This document shows positions 7,937 through 13,955 of a stretch of DNA of 16,403 nucleotides, piece by piece; the stretch's first letter is position 1; every line of letters starts with the position of its first letter. The stretch covers positions 1 to 16,403 of the forward strand of contig VAXR01000090.1 of the NCBI GenBank assembly GCA_005885165.1. The letters are read 5' to 3'. The translations under genes and the position numbers were made by a program. Under the pieces are notes generated by a model that saw only the letters and a list, made by a program, of their open reading frames with translations, was not told the origin of the DNA and did no database searches. The DNA comes from Actinomycetota bacterium (GTDB lineage: Bacteria; Actinomycetota; Thermoleophilia; Solirubrobacterales; Thermoleophilaceae).

Positions 7937-9289
7937 GTGATTCGGACGGCGCTGGCGGGGCGTGCGTTCTGCGCGGTCGCGGTGTGCTCGGCGCTCGCCG
8001 CGCCCTCGGCCGTGGCGGCTCCGGACAGCGTGCCGGCGCCGCCTCAGGGCTGCACCCCGACGCCGCTCGCCGCTGCCGCGGCGAGCGGCTCGACCGTCTG
8101 CGTGCACCGCCTGCTCGTCACCGAGACGACGAACACCGAGGAGCAGAACCACACGACGTTCACGGTGACCGATCACGTCTCGACCCTCACCGCGACCGTG
8201 CCCAACTGGTGGCCATCGGGCGGGCCGGTCGCCGGGATGGTCATCACGATGTGGGGCCACACCGAGAACGGGGTCTTCAAGGTCGATCGCTGGATCGACC
8301 TGACCGACGTCTCCGCCGGCCGCGTGCCAGAGCACCGCATGGTCTGGATCGCGACATACGTCTTCCTGCTCGACCCCCAGAACGGCGGCGACGGTGACAT
8401 CCATGCCCAGACCGCGAACGGTTGCCCGGGAGCGGGCGTGACGACGGAGACGACGCCGCCCCTTCGCGGTTACGTCGACCATCCCGCCCTCCCCGGCCTC
8501 AAGAGCTCGACCGACCGGACCGACGAGCCATCCAACCACATGGCCGACGCACCGCCGGCCGGCGTTCCCGTGATGATCCTCGGCGCGACGCGCTACGACT
8601 ACGGCTTCGGCTGGTGGGAGCTCCACCCGATCCGCGCGTGGCGCTTCCTCACCTCAGCCGAGCTGAAGGCGCTGCAGGCCGAGTGCGCCGCGAACCCCGT
8701 GCCGGAGCTCGACCGGAGCGGCCCGGCGCCGGTTCCGTTCGGGTTCCCGCCGTGCACCGACGGGAGCGAGTTCGGGAACGCGCCCGGGTACGTGCCGTGC
8801 AAGCCGCAGTGCTATGTCTCGCACACCGCGATCGGGCAGCTCGAGCAGCTAAGCGGTCCATGCACCGGCATCACGCCCGTGCTCACGCCGTCGCAGGAGC
8901 CGCTGTCCACCACGGGCGCCAGCTCGACGCCGTCCCACCCGCCGCCGTCGAGCGGCGGGCGCCATGAGGGCGGTGCCGGCTCCGGTCATCCGGGCGCGGG
9001 CGAGAAGCAGTGGGGCGTGACGCTCACGCACGTCTACGGGCACGACTGCCGCCGTCTCCGCGATCCGCACGGCCGTCGTGGCCGGGCATTCCGGCTCTGC
9101 GTGCTCGCGATGGCGCGTCTAGCCGGCGGCGAGACGCATTCGCCGCGGTTCGCCTGCCGTCACGAACCGCGCCACAGGCCTGCGCGGCGGCGCGGACATC
9201 GCTACAGGGGGAGCTACTACGTACGCTGCGTGGCCGCCGGCAGGCAGCTGCTGCACCGGCTGAGCCACCACCGCGTGTCCGAGGACTAG
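7937..9289 (+). CDS. Secreted protein of unknown function
   Basis: This is a 450-residue protein with a signal peptide (residues 1-27, ending AVAAPDS) and a GTG start preceded by AGGGTGAG. I do not recognise the whole protein. Residues ~45-235 form a beta-rich module with two features I associate with small secreted actinobacterial domains: a GMVITMWGHTENGVFKVDRWIDL strand pair, and the motif W226-W-E228-L-H230-P231-I. Residues ~240-300 hold several cysteines (PPC, VPC, PQC, GPC). A Ser/Pro/Gly linker (~310-355) leads to a His/Arg-rich tail containing C388-V-x-x-M-A-x-L...P-x-x-A-C407, a two-cysteine motif I recall from many Thermoleophilia exported proteins. It is likely extracellular and disulfide-bonded. 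It converges on the 9301 gene with an 11-bp gap. Confidence 0.7.
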   Translation: MIRTALAGRAFCAVAVCSALAAPSAVAAPDSVPAPPQGCTPTPLAAAAASGSTVCVHRLLVTETTNTEEQNHTTFTVTDHVSTLTATVPNWWPSGGPVAGMVITMWGHTENGVFKVDRWIDLTDVSAGRVPEHRMVWIATYVFLLDPQNGGDGDIHAQTANGCPGAGVTTETTPPLRGYVDHPALPGLKSSTDRTDEPSNHMADAPPAGVPVMILGATRYDYGFGWWELHPIRAWRFLTSAELKALQAECAANPVPELDRSGPAPVPFGFPPCTDGSEFGNAPGYVPCKPQCYVSHTAIGQLEQLSGPCTGITPVLTPSQEPLSTTGASSTPSHPPPSSGGRHEGGAGSGHPGAGEKQWGVTLTHVYGHDCRRLRDPHGRRGRAFRLCVLAMARLAGGETHSPRFACRHEPRHRPARRRGHRYRGSYYVRCVAAGRQLLHRLSHHRVSED

Positions 9290-9300
9290 AGGCCTTCCCC

Positions 9301-9606
9301 TTACACGGACGCGGCGGGCGTGAACTGCCCTCCCTGGAAGTCGTCGCAAAGCTCGCGGCAGGCACCCATTTTCTGCGCCCACTCATCGGCCGATCTCCAC
9401 GCGCCCTGAGACGCGTCGTCGTCGAAGCGCGCAAACGAGACAAAGTGGCGGGAATCGACCACGTCCCGAATCAGGTTGGCCTCTTGGAAGCCCGCGATGT
9501 TCTCGTGGGTCCACTGAAGGAAGTCAGTCCAACGGGAAACGAACTCGTCCTCGCTTCCGCTCGTCACGAGCCAGTTGCCCGAGGCATAGCTAACCCCGTC
9601 AGCCAT
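9301..9606 (-). CDS. ABM-type small monooxygenase-fold protein
   Basis: This is a 101-residue cytoplasmic protein resembling the antibiotic-biosynthesis-monooxygenase (ABM) family, dimeric alpha+beta-barrel proteins that include cofactor-free oxygenases, haem-degrading enzymes and many members of unknown role. The expected order is visible: an N-terminal strand (SGNWLVTSG), a helix (EDEFVSRWTDFLQWTHEN), a strand ending in GFQEANLIRDV, a strand HFVSFARF and a final helix (WRSADEWAQKMGACRELCDDF). Length is typical of a single domain. The start at 9606 is chosen because GAGGAGGG sits 6 bases upstream; the much longer open frame reaching further upstream has no such support and reads as low-complexity Arg-rich shadow. 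TAAGCT lies in the gap upstream as a possible -10. Substrate unknown. Confidence 0.82.
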   Translation of the reverse strand: MADGVSYASGNWLVTSGSEDEFVSRWTDFLQWTHENIAGFQEANLIRDVVDSRHFVSFARFDDDASQGAWRSADEWAQKMGACRELCDDFQGGQFTPAASV

Positions 9607-9612
9607 TTGCGG

Positions 9613-9620
9613 CCCTCCTC
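9613..9620 (-). promoter_or_regulatory. Strong ribosome binding site fixing the 9606 start
   Basis: GAGGAGGG on the minus strand lies 6 bases before the ATG at 9606. It decides the start against longer in-frame extensions to 9996. Confidence 0.75.
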
Positions 9621-9650
9621 GTCGAGTCTGGTCGGAGCTTACGGGAACGA

Positions 9651-9673
9651 GGGCCCGGCGCACGGCCGGGCCC
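9651..9673 (-). terminator. Strong hairpin, probable terminator
   Basis: GGGCCCGGC (9651-9659) and GCCGGGCCC (9665-9673) form a perfect 9-bp GC stem with a 5-base loop. It lies 28 bases beyond the end of the 168-residue secreted protein gene. On the minus strand it is followed by TCGTTCCCGT, a weak pyrimidine stretch. It probably separates that gene from the ABM gene downstream. Confidence 0.65.
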
Positions 9674-9701
9674 CCGTCCACATGCTTCTTCTTTCTTCTC
9701 G

Positions 9702-10208
9702 CTACCGAACCGGCGGTGCGCTCGGGTTCGTGTAGGTGAACGTCCCCGGAATCGAGATCGACCCCCCGCTGGTCGAGTCGACCACTCCGACATTGGAGTA
9801 GCTGACCGACACGAGCGTGACCGTCTGACCCGATGGGCAGCTGAACCCAAGGCTCGACGCGCTCGCGGGCGAGAGCGTCAGCGAGCCGACGATGTTCCCG
9901 TTGCGGTCGGCCGTGAACTGCCCCGTCTTGCTGGCGCTCGTCGCGAACGTGTGCTTGTTCGACGCCGACGGGTTCTTCCCGCCGCCGTTGACGCACTCGT
10001 ACGTGATCGACTCGGTGGCGTTACAGGTGACCGTCTCCACCGAGCCGGACTCGAGCCCCGCCTCCTTGAACTGGCAAACCAGGCTCGATCCACTCAGCGA
10101 TGCCGATGTGGCGTTCTTGATGAAGTGCGCGTTCCCGGCGAATGCCGAGGGCGCTGCGATGGCCGCGACGGCCAACGCCCCTGCCACTGCTGCGGTGATC
10201 TTCCTCAT
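9702..10208 (-). CDS. Small secreted cysteine-containing protein, function unknown
   Basis: This is a 168-residue exported protein. The signal peptide is textbook: MRKITAAVAGALAVAAIAAPSAFAG, positively charged, hydrophobic, with cleavage after AFA. The mature part is Ser/Thr/Gly-rich and probably all beta. Its four cysteines occur in VCQF, VTCNA, YECVNGGGKNP and FSCPSGQ, likely two disulfides. The YECVNGGGKNPSASNK stretch resembles a widespread unnamed family of small secreted actinobacterial proteins; that is from memory, and no function is known to me. AAGGAGGA (10220-10227) precedes the ATG by 11 bases, slightly long. A good promoter lies further upstream and a strong hairpin lies downstream, so this looks like a monocistronic, well-expressed gene. 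Confidence 0.82.
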   Translation of the reverse strand: MRKITAAVAGALAVAAIAAPSAFAGNAHFIKNATSASLSGSSLVCQFKEAGLESGSVETVTCNATESITYECVNGGGKNPSASNKHTFATSASKTGQFTADRNGNIVGSLTLSPASASSLGFSCPSGQTVTLVSVSYSNVGVVDSTSGGSISIPGTFTYTNPSAPPVR

Positions 10209-10292
10209 CCCGATGAAGATCCTCCTTCCGCGCGAACGGAAATACCGCGAGGCGGTCTTCCATGCCGCGCATCGCTTCCCCTCTTCACCGCG

Positions 10293-10322
10293 AACCTACC
10301 CGGGACAGGGAGGATCTGTCAA
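10293..10322 (-). promoter_or_regulatory. Promoter of the small secreted protein gene
   Basis: On the minus strand a consensus -35 TTGACA (10322-10317) is followed by an 18-base spacer and -10 TAGGTT (10298-10293). Transcription would start near 10286, giving a leader of about 78 bases that holds the AAGGAGGA ribosome binding site. Confidence 0.62.
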
Positions 10323-10453
10323 GTGTTGTGAAGATGGGCGCGACCGGATGCCAGAGCTGGTATCGGACCGGAGCGGGGCAAGCGGCTGAGTCGGGCGCCC
10401 GCGCCGCGTAAGGCGCGTCGGCGCACACCGCCTCGGGGAAGAGCCGGAGCGCC

Positions 10454-10482
10454 TTGCCAGCACGACCAGGCCCGTGTAAGGT
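10454..10482 (+). promoter_or_regulatory. Promoter of the beta-helix protein gene
   Basis: TTGCCA (10454-10459), an exact 17-base spacer and TAAGGT (10477-10482) match housekeeping sigma-factor promoters of actinobacteria well. Transcription would start near 10489, just before the GAAGGGA ribosome binding site. This rules out an in-frame TTG at 10454 as the start codon. Confidence 0.62.
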
Positions 10483-10504
10483 CGATCGGGGAAGGGAACC
10501 CGCG

Positions 10505-12217
10505 ATGCCGGAGGGACTCGCGACAGGAGGCGGCAACGACGTCGCTCTGAGCGCGCGCACGGCGCGCAAGCGTGTGCGTGTATCGGTCGCCGTCCTAATC
10601 GCTGTCGCGCTGTTGTGCGCAGCTCCGTCGGCGTACGCCGCTCAGCGATACGCAGCGCCAAGCCCCTCGGGTGCGGCCGACTGCAGCAGCCCTTCGAACG
10701 CGTGTGACATCTCGACGGCGATCACGGCGGCGGGCGCCGACGACGAGGTCATCGTCGAGCCCGGCGTCTACGGATCTCCGACGCCAATTGCAACGGCGAT
10801 CTTCGCCAGCGCTCCGAACCTGTTCATCCACGGGGTCGACGGGCTGCCGCCGCCACGCATCCACTTCGCCTCAGGGGCATTCCTGGTCCTGGGCGGGTCT
10901 GGCGAGCGCGGGCACCATCTCGACATAGAGGGCGTGGACGACGGATTCGAAGTAAACAGCGGCGCGCAGGCCGATGAGATCACAGCCCACATCAGCAACG
11001 GGGGGGCTCTCGATTCCGCTTGCACGGTGTATGGCACGCTCATCGACAGCGTCTGCTGGGCGGAGGGGACGGGAGCCAGCGGTCTCCTGGCTGTGATCGG
11101 GAACATCACCGTGACGCTCACGCTCCGGAACGTCACGTTGTTCGCCCGCGGGACGGACAGCCACGCGATCTTCCTGAAGGCCGAAGACGGCGGTCACCTG
11201 ACCGCGGTTGCCGACAACACGATCGCGCGGGCCGTCGGGCAGTCCGGGGCAGTAGACGTCGACGTCGAGACCGATAGCAATCCAAGCAGCATCGCGACCC
11301 TCACGCCGGACCACTCGAACTTCGCGTCGACGTTCGTCGACGGCGCCGGGGCGTCGGTCACGCCGTCCGCGACGAACCAGACCGCGCAGGCCCCGCTGTT
11401 CCGCGACGCGATGTCCGGAGACTTCCACCAGGCGCCCGGCTCGCCTACGATCGACCACGGCACCAACGACCCCGCAAACGGGCCGAGCGACTTCGAAGGC
11501 GACCCGCGCGCGTTCAACGGAACGACGGATATCGGCGCCGACGAGTTCCTGCCGGCTCCCACGGCTCTGACCGGGCCGGCGATGGCCGTATCGGCAACGG
11601 GCGCGACGCTGACGGGGTCGGTGAATCCGCGAGGCGTCCCGACGACCTATCGGTTCGTCTACGGGAAGACCGCGGCCTACGGGCAATCGACTCCGGTCAA
11701 GGTCGCAGGATCTGGCACCGCGTCGCAGCCGCGGTCAGCCGCCACTGCCGGCCTTAAGCCGGCCACCACGTACCACTTCCGCATCGAAGCCCTCAGCAAG
11801 GGCGGGAAGACGGTGGGCGCCGATCGGACGTTCACCACCGTCGATCCCTTCACGGGCGTCATCCTCAAGAAGCAATCGGTGGTCGTCAAGAAGGGGAAGG
11901 CACCGATCAAGGTGGGCTGTCCCGCGATTACGCCTCCTCCGTGCCACGGCACGCTGAAGCTGACCTACCGGCGGACCACGATCGACGCGCTAGGGCACAA
12001 GCACAAGAAGAAGATCAAGCTCGGGAGCGCCTCTTTCAGCATGGGAGCCGGGAAGACCGTCAAGGTCAAAGTCAAGCTCAGGAAAGCGGCCCTCATCCTT
12101 CTCGGATTACGGAAGTCGTTGAAGACGAAGGGCTCCGCGAAGGCGACCGACGGCGCAGGCAAGACGAGGACCAAGCTCGCCACGATCAAGCTGAAACCGC
12201 CGGCCGCGCAACCGTAG
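10505..12217 (+). CDS. Secreted beta-helix protein with fibronectin-like and Lys-rich C-terminal domains
   Basis: This is a 570-residue exported protein. A positively charged N-terminus and a hydrophobic segment (~26-46, ending SAYAAQ) form the signal peptide. Residues ~47-340 look like a right-handed parallel beta-helix. They close with D329-F-E-G-D-P...D-I-G-A-D-E-F348, the ending typical of 'choice-of-anchor Q' polysaccharide-associated beta-helix proteins. Residues ~352-440 form a fibronectin type III-like module (ATLTGSVNPRG...TYHFRIEA). The last ~125 residues are a lysine-rich beta domain with a cysteine pair (GCP...PCHGTL) of a type common at C-termini of Thermoleophilia surface proteins. 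The start at 10505 is supported by GAAGGGA (10491-10497) and the promoter position. A role in cell-surface or glycan binding is inferred only. Confidence 0.82.
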   Translation: MPEGLATGGGNDVALSARTARKRVRVSVAVLIAVALLCAAPSAYAAQRYAAPSPSGAADCSSPSNACDISTAITAAGADDEVIVEPGVYGSPTPIATAIFASAPNLFIHGVDGLPPPRIHFASGAFLVLGGSGERGHHLDIEGVDDGFEVNSGAQADEITAHISNGGALDSACTVYGTLIDSVCWAEGTGASGLLAVIGNITVTLTLRNVTLFARGTDSHAIFLKAEDGGHLTAVADNTIARAVGQSGAVDVDVETDSNPSSIATLTPDHSNFASTFVDGAGASVTPSATNQTAQAPLFRDAMSGDFHQAPGSPTIDHGTNDPANGPSDFEGDPRAFNGTTDIGADEFLPAPTALTGPAMAVSATGATLTGSVNPRGVPTTYRFVYGKTAAYGQSTPVKVAGSGTASQPRSAATAGLKPATTYHFRIEALSKGGKTVGADRTFTTVDPFTGVILKKQSVVVKKGKAPIKVGCPAITPPPCHGTLKLTYRRTTIDALGHKHKKKIKLGSASFSMGAGKTVKVKVKLRKAALILLGLRKSLKTKGSAKATDGAGKTRTKLATIKLKPPAAQP

Positions 12218-12234
12218 CCCGTCGCGGTCTTGCC

Positions 12235-12274
12235 CACCGGGCCGAGGCTGCCCTGCCCGTAGTCCTGCCCGGTG
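12235..12274 (+). terminator. Hairpin downstream of the beta-helix gene
   Basis: CACCGGGC (12235-12242) and GCCCGGTG (12267-12274) form a perfect 8-bp stem 17 bases after the stop. It can be extended inward by AGG/CCT with a small bulge. There is no U-tract. The rest of 12218-12352 holds no gene that I can see. Confidence 0.4.
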
Positions 12275-12352
12275 TCGAGGAAGCCGGTCGCGGCGGTCGT
12301 TCCATCACCGACGCGGCAGGGCGAAGAGTCACGTTTGCAGGGTCACTTGGGA

Positions 12353-12424
12353 TGGGCGCGGCTGGTTTCGAACCAGCGACCTCTCGCGTGTGAAGCGAGC
12401 GCTCTCCCACTGAGCTACGCGCCC
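12353..12424 (-). tRNA. tRNA-Val (anticodon CAC)
   Basis: A complete 72-base cloverleaf lies on the minus strand. It has a 7-bp acceptor stem GGGCGCG/CGCGCCC with discriminator A, a D arm GCTC/GAGC with loop AGTGGGA, an anticodon stem CTCGC/GCGAG with loop TTCACAC (CAC at 12392-12390), a 5-base variable loop, and a T arm GCTGG/CCAGC with loop TTCGAAA. All stems pair perfectly. The 3' CCA is not encoded and must be added. It reads GTG valine codons, frequent in this GC-rich genome. Confidence 0.97.
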
Positions 12425-12435
12425 GGGGGCGTCGG

Positions 12436-12441
12436 ATTGTA
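12436..12441 (-). promoter_or_regulatory. -10 box of the tRNA-Val gene
   Basis: TACAAT on the minus strand (12441-12436) is a near-consensus -10 that ends 11 bases before the tRNA 5' end, so the precursor leader would be about 5 bases. The -35 region is weak (TGCTAG at 18-base spacing). Confidence 0.45.
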
Positions 12442-12555
12442 GGTCTGGCCCCCGGGCCCCTAGCACAGTGGTCGAGTGCATGCTCCTTTGCAGGCCTTTT
12501 CTTTTCGCGGCCGACGACCTAGGTTGCCGTCCCTTCGTCGCTAACAGTCGAACAC

Positions 12556-12562
12556 GGGAGGT
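12556..12562 (+). promoter_or_regulatory. Ribosome binding site deciding a TTG start
   Basis: GGGAGGT lies 6 bases before TTG 12569. The signal peptide of the LysM protein begins exactly there, so the rare start codon is well supported. Confidence 0.75.
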
Positions 12563-12568
12563 CCGACT

Positions 12569-13510
12569 TTGCGCCGCAGTTGCCTCGTTCTGTCTGCCGT
12601 CGCGCTCGCTTGCGCCGGCTTCGCCTCATCCGCGCAGGGATACGTCGCTCATTCGGTCGCCCCGGGCGAGAGCCTGTGGTCGATCGCTCAGCGAGACGGG
12701 TTGAGCGTCCAGTCGCTCGCCGCAGCAAACGGGCTGTCGAGCTGGACCCAGCTCCGCAGCGGTGGAGTAATCGCGATACCGGGAAGCGTGGGTGTCTCGC
12801 GCGCAAGCGTCGCCACCGAGGGTCCCGACGACGTCGCCGAAGGAGCGGGCACCGGTCCGATCGCCGCGAGGTCTCCCTCGCCGCCCCCGCTCGGCGCGTA
12901 CATCGTTCGCCCGGGCGACACGCTGTCCGGCATCGCCGGGCGAAGCCGGGTCACGGCAAGCCAGATCGCGTTCATGAACGGCCTGAGCCTTCGCTCGGCG
13001 CTCAGGATCGGCACCGTCCTCAAGCTTCCGACGGGCGCTCCCGTGGTGCCGACCACGCCGCCGCCGGTCCGGCGGGTGATCCCGTCGGCGCCACCGTTCG
13101 CCACGCCCGGCCGCGTCACCGGCAGCCAGGTCGGGCAGATAGCGATCCGGAACGGCGTCCCCGCGTCGTTCGCCAAGGCGATCGCTTGGCAGGAGAGCGG
13201 TTTCAACAACGCCGCCGTCTCGAGCGCCAACGCCCGCGGCGTCATGCAGATCCTGCCCGGCACGTGGAGGTGGATCCAGACCAACCTCACCACGCAGCGG
13301 TTGAACCCGAACTCGGCGTTCGACAACGTCACGGCTGGGACGCTGTACCTCCATTCGCTGCTGCGATCGACGGGCGGGAGCGTGCCGCGTGCCGCCGCGT
13401 CCTACTACCAGGGGCTCGGCTCGGTGCAGCGGAACGGCCCGCTCCCGGAGACGCGCCGCTACGTGAACAGCGTGCTGTCGCTGCGGTCGCGGTTCCTCAA
13501 CGGTTTGTAG
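12569..13510 (+). CDS. Exported LysM-domain lytic transglycosylase
   Basis: This is a 313-residue cell-wall enzyme. Residues 1-24 are a signal peptide. Two LysM peptidoglycan-binding domains follow: ~26-71 (HSVAPGESLWSIAQRDGLSV) and ~111-154 (YIVRPGDTLSGIAGRSRVT), joined by Ser/Pro-rich linkers. The C-terminal domain (~185-305) is of the soluble lytic transglycosylase (SLT, lysozyme-like) type. The catalytic glutamate is E209 in IAWQESGFNNAAVSSANARGVMQILP, which also shows the conserved GVMQILP helix. Such enzymes cleave the MurNAc-GlcNAc bond of peptidoglycan non-hydrolytically, leaving anhydro-MurNAc ends, during growth or remodelling. The TTG start is supported by GGGAGGT. TAGGTT at 12520-12525 is a possible -10. 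The stop TAG lies 20 bases before the SRP RNA -10 box, so the two units are packed tightly. The gene stands next to two stable RNAs. Confidence 0.93.
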   Translation: MRRSCLVLSAVALACAGFASSAQGYVAHSVAPGESLWSIAQRDGLSVQSLAAANGLSSWTQLRSGGVIAIPGSVGVSRASVATEGPDDVAEGAGTGPIAARSPSPPPLGAYIVRPGDTLSGIAGRSRVTASQIAFMNGLSLRSALRIGTVLKLPTGAPVVPTTPPPVRRVIPSAPPFATPGRVTGSQVGQIAIRNGVPASFAKAIAWQESGFNNAAVSSANARGVMQILPGTWRWIQTNLTTQRLNPNSAFDNVTAGTLYLHSLLRSTGGSVPRAAASYYQGLGSVQRNGPLPETRRYVNSVLSLRSRFLNGL

Positions 13511-13530
13511 CGCGCGTAACGACAACGGAC

Positions 13531-13536
13531 TACCAT
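13531..13536 (+). promoter_or_regulatory. -10 box of the SRP RNA gene
   Basis: TACCAT ends 6 bases before 13543, the first base of the terminal helix of the RNA, which fits transcription starting at 13543. No good -35 is visible at 17-18 bases; TTGTAG at 13505-13510 overlaps the stop codon of the previous gene at 20-base spacing. Confidence 0.45.
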
Positions 13537-13542
13537 CCGCAC

Positions 13543-13816
13543 TGGACCGTGCTAGGCGGGGAGGTAGCGGTGCCCTGCACCCGCAATCCGCTCTAGCGGG
13601 GCCGAATCCCCGTCCGAGGGGTTGGGCCTCGGGGCCAGTACGCCAGTCGAAGGCGTCGATGGCCAGGTCCCGCGCGGTGAGCGCTCGCGAACCAGGTCAG
13701 ATCCGGGAGGAAGCAGCCTTAAGCGATACCGCTCACGCGCCGTGGGGAAGCCGGGCCGGAGCCAACGGCCGACGCGAACGCCCGGGACCCATCTTCGACG
13801 GCGGGTGCACGGTCCA
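13543..13816 (+). ncRNA. ffs: Signal recognition particle RNA, large bacterial type
   Basis: This is the RNA scaffold of the signal recognition particle, which targets nascent exported and membrane proteins. The universally conserved helix-8 core is at 13692-13718: CCAGGTCAGATCC, a GGGA (GNRA) tetraloop at 13705-13708, and GGAAGCAGCC. It is flanked by a stem in which GGTGAGCG pairs with CGCTCAC further 3'. The 5' part (GTGCTAGGCGGGGAGGTAGCGG, then CCCGCAATCCGCTCTAGCGGGG) matches my memory of the Alu domain of large bacterial SRP RNAs. The ends TGGACCGTGC (13543-13552) and GCACGGTCCA (13807-13816) are perfectly complementary and form helix 1, so the molecule is about 274 bases. That is the Bacillus-like long form, not the ~110-base Escherichia coli 4.5S form. 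The open frames crossing it are not genes. Confidence 0.93.
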
Positions 13817-13866
13817 CTCTTGCGGATCGCCCTACTGAGTGCTGCGGGCAGCGTGTGATCTCAGGC

Positions 13867-13895
13867 TTGACAGGGTCGCCCCGCCCCGGGAGACT
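13867..13895 (+). promoter_or_regulatory. Promoter of the eight-repeat protein gene
   Basis: Consensus -35 TTGACA (13867-13872) is followed by 17 bases and GAGACT (13890-13895), a poor -10. Transcription would begin near 13902 and give a leader of about 54 bases with strong local structure. The stretch 13817-13866 shows nothing else. Confidence 0.42.
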
Positions 13896-13904
13896 CGCTT
13901 CTAA

Positions 13905-13932
13905 GGACTCGGGGGCCGGAGTCCCGCTCCGG
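13905..13932 (+). promoter_or_regulatory. Two mutually exclusive leader hairpins
   Basis: GGACTC (13905-13910) can pair with GAGTCC (13919-13924), or CCGGA (13916-13920) can pair with TCCGG (13928-13932). The two stems share bases 13919-13920 and cannot coexist. They lie in the predicted 5' leader, 15-20 bases before the GAGG ribosome binding site. A regulatory role is speculative in such GC-rich sequence. Confidence 0.25.
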
Positions 13933-13955
13933 TCCAGATCTGAATCGAGGTTCGG

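Noticed and set aside
9607..9996. N-terminal extension of the ABM protein to 231 residues
   Set aside because: The extension is Arg-rich shadow sequence overlapping the secreted-protein gene, and a strong ribosome binding site with a domain-length protein begins at 9606.
10454..10504. TTG start 17 codons upstream for the beta-helix protein
   Set aside because: The TTG is the first half of the -35 element TTGCCA, so it lies upstream of the predicted transcription start.
11941..12393. Plus-strand open frame ending in MGAAGFEPATSRV
   Set aside because: The ending is the well-known false translation of a tRNA gene read on the wrong strand; here it crosses tRNA-Val. The rest overlaps the Lys-rich tail of the beta-helix gene in another frame.
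12524..12547. TTGCCG ... TAACAG as promoter of the LysM gene
   Set aside because: The spacer is only 12 bases, too short for a sigma-70-type promoter.
13622..13858. 78-codon open frame across the SRP RNA
   Set aside because: It lies inside a structured RNA with strong conserved motifs, has no ribosome binding site and gives Arg/Gly-rich nonsense.
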